This document shows positions 27,596 to 36,047 of a stretch of 64,000 nt of DNA, piece by piece. The notes beneath the pieces were generated by a model. That model saw only the letters and a list, made by a program, of their open reading frames with translations, was not told the origin of the DNA and did no database searches. The translations under genes were made by a program, and so were the position numbers. Every line of letters begins with the position of its first letter. The stretch's first letter is position 1. The DNA is from JAGQOZ01 sp041399205. Its GTDB lineage: Bacteria; Planctomycetota; Planctomycetia; Pirellulales; Pirellulaceae. Location: contig JAWKTK010000012.1 of the NCBI GenBank assembly GCA_041399205.1, positions 62,001 through 126,000 of the forward strand, in the 5' to 3' direction.

Positions 27596-29119
27596 CTACG
27601 ATGAAACAGGCACGCGGTTGACCGCGTTCAAAATGGCGCGGATGGTGGCTTCCACAGTATCGGTGGAAACTCCTCGGCCTCTGTATGCTACGCCGTCATG
27701 TTCGATCTCCAGCGTGACTTCACCTTGTGCGTCATGCCCTAAGCTGGCGGACCGAACCGCGTAGTCCTTGCAAACCAACTTCATGCCGGTGATACGTTCG
27801 GTAGCCAAGAAGGCCACATCCACCGGACCATCTCCGTCGGAAAGCTCTTCCGTGAATTCTTGATCGCCTTTGCGAAGTGTCAGACGAGCCTGCGGAGTTT
27901 TGTCGGTACCGCACGTGACCTGGAAGCTGACCAGCGTCCAATCGTCGTCGTCGCCACCTTGTCGAATCGCCTTTTTAACCAGCGCGGCAATGTCGCCATC
28001 GTAAATTTCCTTCTTCTTGTCGGCCAGGACTTTGAACTCTTCAAAGACGCCCTGTAACTGTTCGCCCGTCAGATGAAAGCCCATCGCTTTGGCTCGATCC
28101 GCCAACGCAGCTCGACCGCTGTGCTTGCCTAGCACCAACTCGGTCTTGTTGAAGCCAACATCTTCTGGCCGCATGATTTCGTAAGTGGTGCGTTCCTTCA
28201 GCATGCCGTCTTGATGAATGCCCGCTTCGTGTGCGAAAGCATTCCGACCGACAATCGCTTTGTTTCGCTGTACTAACAGTCCCGTGATGCCCGCCACCAA
28301 ACGACTGGTGGGAACCAAGCGAGTCGAATCAACTTGCGTGTCGGCGTGGTAGTAATCGGAACGAGTGCGCAGGGCCATGACGACTTCTTCCAGCGAACAA
28401 TTTCCTGCTCGTTCACCGATACCGTTGATCGTACATTCGATTTGCCCAGCGCCGTTTTCGATGGCCGCCAAACTGTTGGCGACCGCCAGTCCCAAATCGT
28501 TGTGACAATGGACGCTAATCGTAGCCTTGTCAATATTGGGGACTCGGTTCATCAATTCGGAAATCACTTTGCCCATGTGCGCTGGAGTGGCGTAGCCCAC
28601 GGTATCGGGGATATTGACCGTGGTTGCGCCCGCGCCGATAGCGGCTTCCACCACTTGGCACAGAAAATCAATTTCAGTCCTGGCGGCATCTTCGGGCGAA
28701 AACTCAATATCGTCACAGTAGCCAACGGCGCGTTGCACTCCGGCGATAGCGCGTTCGATGATTTCTTCACGAGTCATCTTGAGTTTGAATTCGCGATGAA
28801 TGGCACTGGTGGCCAAGAAGACGTGGATTCGAGGTTGATGGGCTTGCTTTAACGCCTCCCAAGCTCGATCAATGTCTTTTTCGTTACACCTAGCCAAGCC
28901 GCAGATGGTGGCGCCGGTGATAGCGGAAGAAATTTCGCGGACCGCTTCAAAGTCACCGGGCGAGGCAATCGGGAAGCCGGCTTCAATGATGTCTACGCCC
29001 AGGTCCACCAAGGCGTGGGCAATCTTCAACTTCTCTTCCAAGTTCATGCTGGCGCCGGGCGATTGTTCTCCGTCGCGTAACGTAGTGTCAAAAATCTTGA
29101 TGGAACGCTTGTCTGACAT
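27596..29119 (-). CDS. leuA: 2-isopropylmalate synthase
   Basis: A full-length 507-residue enzyme for the first committed step of leucine synthesis, condensing 2-oxoisovalerate with acetyl-CoA. The N-terminal HMGL-type TIM barrel has TTLRDGEQSPG near residue 15 and the metal site VHCHNDLGLA; GIGERAGNCSLEEV is the family signature. The C-terminal LeuA dimer/allosteric domain (about 390-507), the site of leucine feedback, is complete. A long upstream region (29120-29700) contains a leucine-rich leader ORF, an intrinsic terminator and a plausible promoter, so expression is probably controlled by attenuation in addition to feedback. No other leu gene is adjacent. Confidence 0.96.
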   Translation of the reverse strand: MSDKRSIKIFDTTLRDGEQSPGASMNLEEKLKIAHALVDLGVDIIEAGFPIASPGDFEAVREISSAITGATICGLARCNEKDIDRAWEALKQAHQPRIHVFLATSAIHREFKLKMTREEIIERAIAGVQRAVGYCDDIEFSPEDAARTEIDFLCQVVEAAIGAGATTVNIPDTVGYATPAHMGKVISELMNRVPNIDKATISVHCHNDLGLAVANSLAAIENGAGQIECTINGIGERAGNCSLEEVVMALRTRSDYYHADTQVDSTRLVPTSRLVAGITGLLVQRNKAIVGRNAFAHEAGIHQDGMLKERTTYEIMRPEDVGFNKTELVLGKHSGRAALADRAKAMGFHLTGEQLQGVFEEFKVLADKKKEIYDGDIAALVKKAIRQGGDDDDWTLVSFQVTCGTDKTPQARLTLRKGDQEFTEELSDGDGPVDVAFLATERITGMKLVCKDYAVRSASLGHDAQGEVTLEIEHDGVAYRGRGVSTDTVEATIRAILNAVNRVPVSS

Positions 29120-29370
29120 ATCTGAAATTCCTGATTTCGGTCTAACTGCAATTTGTACCGTTCGCAGTCGAATTTGATGCTTCTACATAAGCAGGTTATG
29201 ACAACAGCCTCAAAACCGATCGCGAGTCGTATAGAAACTTGAAACAAATCTCCACGCCGGCCTCGACGCCGGCGCGACTAGCAGCAGGCAGGAACGAGAC
29301 GACGGTTGCAGCAAGCGTCGTGATTTTCGAGAAAACAGTGTCATGCGAATGATGCGCCTGAACAAAAGGG

Positions 29371-29409
29371 AAACAAAAAACCCCGCGGCCGGTTGTGGAC
29401 CTCGGGGTT
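29371..29409 (-). terminator. Attenuator terminator in the leuA leader
   Basis: On the minus strand, AACCCCG (29409-29403) pairs with CGGGGTT (29385-29379), with inner GC-rich pairing possible, followed by a run of six T (29380-29375), then G and more T. The left arm can instead pair with GGGGTT at 29442-29437, which overlaps the stop codon of the leucine leader, giving a mutually exclusive antiterminator. It lies about 250 bases before the leuA start. Confidence 0.85.
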
Positions 29410-29441
29410 GACGATGATTCAAAATGTCTTCGGCAAAACCC

Positions 29442-29495
29442 CTACGGTTTAGGCAGCAATAGTAGCAGCGGTAGGAGGAATTGCGATGGCAACAT
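29442..29495 (-). CDS. Leucine-rich leader peptide of leuA (attenuator ORF)
   Basis: A 17-codon ORF starting at the ATG at 29495 reads MLPSQFLLPLLLLLPKP and ends with TAG at 29444-29442. Eight of 17 residues are Leu, five of them consecutive, using TTG, CTC, CTA and CTG codons. It is followed by the GGGGTT antiterminator arm and then the intrinsic terminator, upstream of leuA on the same strand. A ribosome stalled at Leu codons would leave the antiterminator arm free; one reaching the stop would cover it. No Shine-Dalgarno sequence is obvious. Confidence 0.85.
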   Translation of the reverse strand: MLPSQFLLPLLLLLPKP

Positions 29496-29570
29496 GGGAA
29501 ATTCGTTTCTGATTCGAAAAGGAGGTTCTTCCGGGGCAGTTGACGTTGGCCTGCTTTGCCGTAGAACCGA

Positions 29571-29601
29571 ATAATATCTAACAAGAGTCTATCTTGGTCA
29601 A
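29571..29601 (-). promoter_or_regulatory. Possible promoter for the leuA leader transcript
   Basis: On the minus strand TTGACC (29601-29596) is followed by TATTAT (29576-29571) at 19-base spacing, or GATATT (29578-29573) at 17. It lies about 76 bases upstream of the leader ATG. Only by-eye similarity to sigma-70 boxes supports it. Confidence 0.35.
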
Positions 29602-29778
29602 TAAGTTCGGTCAACAAAGCATTGTACGATAGATTTTTTGCCCTTTGAATCGAACCTGTTTGTGCAACTGCCAGCAATGGTGGCAACGCTAGTGGCTTGG
29701 TCTTGGCAAGCGAATCGAATTTGCCACTTGAACTTGAGCTTCTAGACCTGTTTCCCGTACCATCCGGCGGTAAACACG

Positions 29779-30309
29779 TTGAACCAAGGAACGGCGGTCA
29801 CGGTGCTTGATTTTGATATCCAAAAGTTCACTCGGAAATGTGCCAAGACGGATCGCGAACTTGCGCCGGGTGAAAGCTTTTATTCGGTCTTAGTTTCCGA
29901 AGGTGCCGATGTGGTTCGATATGACTACAGCTTACCCGCCTGGGATGGGCCTCCGGAAAATTCGTTGGGTTATTGGCGTTCGTCGGTGCCTGATCCCAAA
30001 GCGAACAAGATGAAACTGGCGCCCAACGATGTATTGCTGCACTATTTTGTTTGCTTGGAGGATCAAGCGGAAAAGCAAGATGTGCGATACATCTTGGCGT
30101 TGTTGATGATTCGCAAACGAATCTTACGTTTGGACGACCAGACAAAAGATGCAGACGGCAACGAGCAACTGCTGGTGTATTGCCCAAAAAATGAAACGGA
30201 ATATGCGGTTCCGGTGATCAATCCGACTCAGGAGCGAGCCGCCCAGATACAAAGCGAACTCGCGTCGCTATTGTATGCGGAAGGGACATCGTCGCCATCA
30301 GGAAGGTGA
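29779..30309 (+). CDS. Conserved hypothetical soluble protein
   Basis: Up to 176 residues from TTG 29779; GTG 29803, with AAGGAA upstream, is an alternative start giving VLDFDIQKFTRKC... The visible pattern (CAKTDRELAPGESFYSVLV, then LPPxW-like and LHYFVCLEDQ segments) resembles a conserved planctomycete protein found near lipoprotein genes. No signal peptide or membrane helix is seen. The stop overlaps the GTG of the next gene (GTGA), so the two are probably co-translated. Function unknown. Confidence 0.65.
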   Translation: MNQGTAVTVLDFDIQKFTRKCAKTDRELAPGESFYSVLVSEGADVVRYDYSLPAWDGPPENSLGYWRSSVPDPKANKMKLAPNDVLLHYFVCLEDQAEKQDVRYILALLMIRKRILRLDDQTKDADGNEQLLVYCPKNETEYAVPVINPTQERAAQIQSELASLLYAEGTSSPSGR

Positions 30310-31418
30310 ATACGTTGAATTGGAAACACAAATCCGTTCGCTCGATCTTGGCCATATCATGCATGATTTTTGCATGTACGTCGTGCGCCAGTCTCAGGCG
30401 GAGTAACACGCAAGACTTGTTGCCGCCGGACGTGCTATTGTCGACCGAACCGACATTGGACGAACTGATCCAAATCACCAACCAGAATTCGGCGCGAATT
30501 CAGCAACTACAAGCATCAAACGCGCGGATCCGCTTGTTGAACGAAGATACCATCGACTATCCGCTAACGGCATCGTATGCGTTTGACCGGCCGCGGCGGT
30601 TTCGACTTCGCGCTGGAACATCGTTCACCGGTGATGAACTGGATTTGGGCAGCAATGACGACACCTATTGGATTTGGGTGAAACGAGACGACCGCAAGAA
30701 GATCTACTTCGGCCGACACAGTGAATACTATCAAAGTGCAGCTCGACAAGTTCTCCCCGTACCGCCCGATTGGCTGGCCGAAGCCTTGGGCGTTGTCCAA
30801 TTCGATGCGAACCATTACCACACCGGTCCCAGTCGAAATCGTCCCGGACAGTTGGAAGTCCAAAGCCGAATCCAAACACCGGGCGGTGAATTACTGAAAA
30901 TCACTGTCTTTGACGAACGCTACGCTTGGGTATTAGAGCAGCACGTTTATGACGCGTCTAATCAGTTGCTGGCCAGTGCCTTGGCGTCTGACTTTTATTA
31001 TGATCCGGCACAGCAGGTGTCACTGCCCAGAAACGTGGAAATCAATCTGCCCACGGCCAACATTCATTTCACCATGAAGACGCCGCAGCACCAGATTAAT
31101 CAATTGTCCGCCGATCCTGCTCAGCTTTGGTCCATGCCGCAACCTGCAGGATACGATCCGTATGATTTGGGAGGCAATGTGGCGAGTGCCAGATCAAGTT
31201 TGCCGAATCAGCGAGTGGCGATGCAGCCGAATCGCCCGAGTTGGGTGGATTCGCGATATCAACCAGCCAACAATCGCTCGATGGCTGCGAATGGTCCAAA
31301 TTCTGGCGGTCGCTACCAACCCACACAAGACCGCCGCGAACTTGCCCCGGGAACTCGCGTCTTTACCAGCGAAGACATTCGGATGTCGTCTCTTCGCCGA
31401 TTGCCGTCACCGTTTTGA
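30306..31418 (+). CDS. Putative outer-membrane lipoprotein of unknown function
   Basis: A 370-residue protein with an N-terminal hydrophobic stretch ending in a lipobox-like CTSCAS (cleavage before Cys near residue 24-27). The mature part (about 60-260) has a LolA/LppX-like look: strands such as PLTASYAFDRPRRFRLRAG, YWIWVKRD and ARQVLPVPPDWLAEALGV. This resembles planctomycete lipoproteins with an outer-membrane lipoprotein-sorting fold. The C-terminal 90 residues are low-complexity, rich in Asn, Pro and Arg. GTG start overlaps the upstream stop. Function not established. Confidence 0.6.
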   Translation: MNTLNWKHKSVRSILAISCMIFACTSCASLRRSNTQDLLPPDVLLSTEPTLDELIQITNQNSARIQQLQASNARIRLLNEDTIDYPLTASYAFDRPRRFRLRAGTSFTGDELDLGSNDDTYWIWVKRDDRKKIYFGRHSEYYQSAARQVLPVPPDWLAEALGVVQFDANHYHTGPSRNRPGQLEVQSRIQTPGGELLKITVFDERYAWVLEQHVYDASNQLLASALASDFYYDPAQQVSLPRNVEINLPTANIHFTMKTPQHQINQLSADPAQLWSMPQPAGYDPYDLGGNVASARSSLPNQRVAMQPNRPSWVDSRYQPANNRSMAANGPNSGGRYQPTQDRRELAPGTRVFTSEDIRMSSLRRLPSPF

Positions 31419-31555
31419 GTATGTGTCGAATTACGGGGATTCGATTCGCAACCTGCAGTTTGCCCGGCTTGATCAAACACCAGTAGAAGTGCCAGAATCT
31501 TGGGAATTGCCAACGATGCTGTTGTTACACGAGGCGTGGACAAGGAAAGTAAGAA

Positions 31556-33262
31556 ATGTCAAACCACGATGAATCAGCCAAGGATCCGGAAGTTCGCTTG
31601 AACTTCATCGAGCAGATCGTAGTTGAAGATCTCAAGAACGGGAAGAATGAAGGTCGAGTTCACACGCGGTTTCCGCCAGAACCGAATGGATATCTCCATA
31701 TTGGTCACGCCAAAAGCATTTGCTTGAATTTTGGGCTGGCCAAGAAGTACAACGGAAAATGCAATCTTCGCTTCGATGATACCAATCCCACCAAAGAGAA
31801 TGACGAATACGTTTCTTCGATTGAAGAAGACGTTTGTTGGTTGGGATTTCAATGGGACGACCTCTTTTTCGCTTCGTCCTACTTTGATCAGCTGTTCGAA
31901 TGGGCCGTTAAATTAATCAAAGACGGCAAGGCGTTCGTCTGTGAATTGACAGGCGAACAGATGCGAGAATATCGCGGTTCGCTGTCGTCGCCCGGCAAAA
32001 ACAGTCCTTACCGAGACCGTACGGTCGAAGAAAATTTGGATCTGTTTCAGCGGATGCGTGCGGGCGAATTTGCAGATGGTTCCAAGACGCTTCGCGCCAA
32101 AATTGATATGGCGTCACCCAATTTGAATCTACGCGATCCGGTGATGTATCGAATTTTGCGAGCTCACCATCATCGCACAGGCGACAAATGGTGCATCTAT
32201 CCGATGTACGACTTCACCCATGGTCAGTCTGATTCGCTGGAAGGGATCACGCATTCCATTTGTACTCTGGAGTTTGAAGATCACCGGCCTCTATACAATT
32301 GGTACTGCCAAAACATCGGCATCTACAATCCGCAGCAGATTGAGTTCGCCAGACTTAATCTGACCTACGCCGTGATGAGCAAACGCAAGTTGCTGCAGTT
32401 GGTCCAAGAGAAACATGTGAGCGGTTGGGACGATCCCAGAATGTTGACGATTCGCGGAATTCGGCGGCGAGGTTATACGCCGGAGTCGATTCGTAGCTTC
32501 TGCGAACTCATTGGCGTTTCTAAGTTCAACAGCACCATTGATATGCATGTGCTGGAGAATTCGCTACGAGAAGATCTGAATAAACGAGCCAAACGCGTGA
32601 TGGCGGTGCTGCGGCCGATCAAACTGATCATCGATAATTATCCCGAAGGACAAGTGGAAGAATTGTCGGCCGTCAACAACCCGGAAGATGAATCCATGGG
32701 AAATCGGACACTGCCGTTTTCTCGAGAACTTTACATCGAACAAGATGATTTCATGGAAGATCCGCCCAAGAAGTATTTCCGGTTGTCGCCCGGAAAAGAG
32801 GTGCGGTTGCGTTACGCCTATATCATCAAATGTGAATCGGTAGTGAAAGACGAAAAGACGGGCGAAATCACAGAGATTCATTGTACTTACGATCCAGATA
32901 CCAAAAGCGGCATGCCGTCCGCCGGTCGCAAGGTGAAAGGAACGTTGCACTGGGTGTCCGCTCCGCACGCCTTCAATGCAGAAGTCCGCTTGTACGATCA
33001 CCTGTTTGCCGTTCCCAATCCCGATGCAGTGGATGAAGGCCGAGATTACAAAGAGAATCTAAACCCCAATTCACTGGAGGTTTTGGCCAACTGCAAATTG
33101 GAACCTTCGTTGCAAGAAGCGACGGTGGATGACAACTTCCAGTTTGAACGATTGGGTTACTTCTGTGTCGATTCGGTTGATTCGCAGCCAGGTAAGCCGG
33201 TGTTTAACCGTTCTGTTTCGCTCCGCGATACTTGGGCCAAGGAGCAAAAGAAATCGAACTAA
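31556..33262 (+). CDS. glnS: Glutaminyl-tRNA synthetase
   Basis: A full-length 568-residue class I aminoacyl-tRNA synthetase charging tRNA-Gln directly. The HIGH motif is at residues 48-51 (PPEPNGYLHIGHAKS), the KMSKS-type loop reads VMSKRKL near residue 270, and the C-terminal anticodon-binding double barrel is present (YFRLSPGKEVRLRYAYIIKCE). Phrases such as RFDDTNPTKENDEYV and YPMYDFTHGQSDSLEGITHSICTLEF, the GlnRS catalytic core, separate it from GluRS. It stands alone; the 138-base gap upstream shows no leader ORF or T-box. Confidence 0.97.
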   Translation: MSNHDESAKDPEVRLNFIEQIVVEDLKNGKNEGRVHTRFPPEPNGYLHIGHAKSICLNFGLAKKYNGKCNLRFDDTNPTKENDEYVSSIEEDVCWLGFQWDDLFFASSYFDQLFEWAVKLIKDGKAFVCELTGEQMREYRGSLSSPGKNSPYRDRTVEENLDLFQRMRAGEFADGSKTLRAKIDMASPNLNLRDPVMYRILRAHHHRTGDKWCIYPMYDFTHGQSDSLEGITHSICTLEFEDHRPLYNWYCQNIGIYNPQQIEFARLNLTYAVMSKRKLLQLVQEKHVSGWDDPRMLTIRGIRRRGYTPESIRSFCELIGVSKFNSTIDMHVLENSLREDLNKRAKRVMAVLRPIKLIIDNYPEGQVEELSAVNNPEDESMGNRTLPFSRELYIEQDDFMEDPPKKYFRLSPGKEVRLRYAYIIKCESVVKDEKTGEITEIHCTYDPDTKSGMPSAGRKVKGTLHWVSAPHAFNAEVRLYDHLFAVPNPDAVDEGRDYKENLNPNSLEVLANCKLEPSLQEATVDDNFQFERLGYFCVDSVDSQPGKPVFNRSVSLRDTWAKEQKKSN

Positions 33263-33322
33263 CACGAGAAAGCTCGATCCTGGATTCTTGTGTTGGACGC
33301 AGCAGCCTGACTTGGCGAATCG

Positions 33323-35221
33323 CTAACGCGTGTCAGCCGAGTCTTGTGTGAATCGATCCAGCCAGGGGCGAAACGCTTCAATTCGTTCCAGTTCGGACGC
33401 GTTCTGGGCAAGATATTTGTTTCGAATCAAACCAACGGGTGATTCGACGTGGACAAATGCTTCGCCACTTGGCTGCCGATATAACCGCACCACGTCATGG
33501 CGGTTGCGACCTTCCCAAATCTTCCACTTTCCGTCTTTGCTATCCATTTCCTGCCAGACGGCTTGAACGTGAACGGGCAATTCCGAGTCTTCAGTCGACC
33601 ATGTGGCCAGCGGTTGAAAAAGATGACTGACTTCTTGATAGATGGCGAAAGCGCGGTCGTCTTCCATCCGCAGTCTCAGCAAGTCCCATGAACGGACCGT
33701 GGCATGCGTGGCCAAATCGGTCACGGTGACCTCTTGGCCGGGCCGCACGCTAATCTGATGCTGGTCCGTAAGTACGGTGAACGAGATTGGGATGGCAACG
33801 GACAGATCGGGTAGCTGTATGTTTGGAGCGGCCGTTTTTTCCGGCCGGCTAGAGTCGTCTATCTTGCGAGGCAGTAGAAACCAGGTCGTCGCGGCCGTGC
33901 CACCGAGTGCGACGAACGCGATGATGATCGCTGTCCATATATGCTTCGGCACAAGCGACCGACGACGCATGACTTGAGTTGCAAAGCTGGGAACCGATTC
34001 CGCAAAGCTGGGCACCTGTGCGGCAGCAAGTTTTGTCAGAGACGCGTGGCGAACCCAAGGACGCAACGAATCGGCTACTTCGCGCGCTGTTGGCCGTTTT
34101 GTCGGTAGCGGATCAAGCATGCGGTGGATCAGCAATCGCAACGCGGTTGGAAGGCCAACTTCGTCCAAAAGTTCAAGTCGAGCTTGGCGACGCTCGGCGG
34201 TTTGGCTCGAGTTTGTATTGGCAACAAAAGGAGGTTGACCGGTTAGCAAATGAAAGAAAGTGCAACCCAGCGAAAAGACGTCTGCGGCAGATGTGACGGC
34301 AGCCTGAACGTCTAATTGTTCCGGCGCCATGTAGGGCAACGAACCAGCCAAGACGAACGGCTGATCTGGATAGAAGTCTTCTAACGAAGCAATTCCAAAA
34401 TCCAAAATCTTCACTTGGCCTCGCTGATTGATCATTAAGTTGGAAGGCTTTATGTCGCGGTGGACCACTTGATGGGCGTGGGCGTACGCGAGTCCCGAGG
34501 CTACTTGGCGAATCATTTCACAAGTGTCGGGCAAGCCAACAGCTTGTGTTTCCAGCAGTTGCTGGACGTTGGGGCCAGCGACAAGTTCCATGACCAAAAA
34601 CAAAGTGGCGGGCTGGTTTGTATCATCTTGGCTGGTATCGCATTCGCCCGCATCCATCGCTCGCACAATATGCCGATGATCCAGCGTTCCGACTGCGGCC
34701 ATTTCGGTTCTAAACCGCTGAATGGCTGCAAATTGTCCAGTCCGCCGAGGATGCAAGACCTTGAAGGCAACTTGACGACGCAAGTGTTCGTGCGTGGCCA
34801 AGTAGACTTCGCCCATCCCGCCGACTCCCAATGGGTGCTGGATCACGTAGTCTCGGATCTTTTGACCTGGCTTCAGCGATTTGGAGTGATCGGCAGCTGG
34901 CTGGGACGATTCCGCACTGATGGCGAACAGCGACGAATCCTGAATCAGTCGAAGACAGGCGTCGGTCAAGGAAGGCGCAGACGGAAGATTTCGGAGTGTT
35001 CGTTCGACCGAATCGACGCTGTCGGCTTCTATCGCTTCCACGGCGGCCGCGCAGGTTCGGCACTGTTCAATGTGCAAGAACACACGGTCTGACTCGGTGT
35101 CGGACAAGCCGCCAACCAGGCAACGCTGTAGGATTTCAGGCGAGGGGCAGAGCATGCTTGGTCTTTGCCATTCAATTCGAATTTTCGGGAACTCCATAAC
35201 ATAATCGATGACGCGTGACAT
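33323..35221 (-). CDS. Membrane Ser/Thr protein kinase with N-terminal zinc anti-sigma-like motif
   Basis: About 632 residues from ATG 35221; the frame is open to 35353. The N-terminus has H50-x3-C54-x2-C57 (HIEQCRTC), the signature of zinc-binding anti-sigma (ZAS/zf-HC2) domains. A Hanks-type kinase follows with GVGGMGEVYLA, VAFKVL, HRDIKPSNLM, DFGIAS and YMAPEQ, so catalytic residues are present. One transmembrane helix (IWTAIIIAFVALGGTAATTWFLL) leads to an extracytoplasmic C-terminal region of about 165 residues. It is divergent from an ECF sigma gene, suggesting it holds or releases that sigma factor in response to an outside signal. Confidence 0.87.
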   Translation of the reverse strand: MSRVIDYVMEFPKIRIEWQRPSMLCPSPEILQRCLVGGLSDTESDRVFLHIEQCRTCAAAVEAIEADSVDSVERTLRNLPSAPSLTDACLRLIQDSSLFAISAESSQPAADHSKSLKPGQKIRDYVIQHPLGVGGMGEVYLATHEHLRRQVAFKVLHPRRTGQFAAIQRFRTEMAAVGTLDHRHIVRAMDAGECDTSQDDTNQPATLFLVMELVAGPNVQQLLETQAVGLPDTCEMIRQVASGLAYAHAHQVVHRDIKPSNLMINQRGQVKILDFGIASLEDFYPDQPFVLAGSLPYMAPEQLDVQAAVTSAADVFSLGCTFFHLLTGQPPFVANTNSSQTAERRQARLELLDEVGLPTALRLLIHRMLDPLPTKRPTAREVADSLRPWVRHASLTKLAAAQVPSFAESVPSFATQVMRRRSLVPKHIWTAIIIAFVALGGTAATTWFLLPRKIDDSSRPEKTAAPNIQLPDLSVAIPISFTVLTDQHQISVRPGQEVTVTDLATHATVRSWDLLRLRMEDDRAFAIYQEVSHLFQPLATWSTEDSELPVHVQAVWQEMDSKDGKWKIWEGRNRHDVVRLYRQPSGEAFVHVESPVGLIRNKYLAQNASELERIEAFRPWLDRFTQDSADTR

Positions 35222-35338
35222 TTCGCCGTTGGAATCGTCTAGATGACGTAGGCGTCGGGTCACTACAAAACTGAGTTGCGAAAATTCTCTTGTATTCGTT
35301 ACATTTGGGGTGGAACAGATATCAAGCGAGGCAGGCGA
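35222..35338. promoter_or_regulatory. Divergent promoter region of the kinase and ECF sigma genes
   Basis: The 117-base gap between the proposed starts of the kinase (35221) and the sigma factor (35339) must hold both promoters. An ECF sigma factor often controls its own promoter, so matching -35/-10 boxes could be expected; none was convincing by eye. Confidence 0.35.
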
Positions 35339-35977
35339 ATGGCAAAACCACACGATTCACCATCACCGCCGTCGTCCCGACCAGTGACATCCACCACGTT
35401 GCTGCAGGGATTGGACGCCATGGATCCCGACGCATGGGCTCGTTTTGTACGTGCCTATGGGCCGGTGGTGTTTCGCTGGTGTCGAACCGACGGACTGGGC
35501 GAAGACGATGCTGCCGATGTGGGGCAAGAAGTGTTTCGCGCAGTCATGTCCAGCATTGGCACATTTCAGCGGTGTCAAAACGGAAGCTTTCTGGGATGGC
35601 TGCGTTCGATCACCAAATTTAAGGTGGCAGACCATTTTCGGCGGTCGGGAAAGGCGCCTCAAGCGGTCGGAGGCACCGACTTTCTTTCGTTCGTCCAAAG
35701 CATTTCCGATGATTCGACAGAACGTTGCCCAGAAGTAGAACAGCAGGTTGACGATCAGCGACTAGTATCGCTGCAAGTCTTAAATGAACTGCAATCGCAT
35801 TTTTCGCCGCAAGCGTGGTCCGCCTTTTGGGAAACTGCTGTGAACGGTCGCACCGCCGCCGATGTGGCTGGTGATTTATCTATGTCTGACATGGCCGTTC
35901 GCAAGGCAAAATCACGAGTACTGCGGAAGCTGAAAACCGAGTTGGCCGAACTGTTGCTGTGGGAACCAGCTGAATAA
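35339..35977 (+). CDS. ECF-family RNA polymerase sigma factor
   Basis: A 212-residue sigma factor from ATG 35339 (MAKPHDSPSPPSS); the frame is open 21 codons further upstream. Region 2 includes WARFVRAYGPVVFRWCRTDGLGEDDAADVGQEVF and the -10-binding/core segment FLGWLRSITKFKVADHFRR. Region 4 is a helix-turn-helix (GRTAADVAGDLSMSDMAVRKAKSRVLRKLKTEL) that would bind -35 elements. It lies divergent to the kinase with the ZAS-like motif and 70 bases before a large secreted protein, which may be a target. The closest known groups are planctomycete ECF sigmas paired with kinases. Confidence 0.9.
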   Translation: MAKPHDSPSPPSSRPVTSTTLLQGLDAMDPDAWARFVRAYGPVVFRWCRTDGLGEDDAADVGQEVFRAVMSSIGTFQRCQNGSFLGWLRSITKFKVADHFRRSGKAPQAVGGTDFLSFVQSISDDSTERCPEVEQQVDDQRLVSLQVLNELQSHFSPQAWSAFWETAVNGRTAADVAGDLSMSDMAVRKAKSRVLRKLKTELAELLLWEPAE

Positions 35978-36047
35978 CGGCAGCTTGTCACACGCCTACG
36001 ATCAACCAATATTCAGCGAGTTCAAATTCTATCTGGAGCAAATCGTG

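Noticed and set aside
29245..29275. cgccggc repeats upstream of leuA as a terminator or operator
   Set aside because: A direct repeat of a 7-base GC-rich word with no T-run; too weak to call, and the attenuator already explains leader control.
29470..29511. Plus-strand AGGAGG followed by an 8-codon ORF starting at ATG 29486
   Set aside because: It is the reverse complement of the leucine leader codons (CTC CTA) and too short; no gene follows on that strand.
34216..34240. aaaaggaggttgacc as a ribosome-binding site for a plus-strand gene
   Set aside because: It is inside the kinase coding sequence on the other strand and no plausible frame follows.
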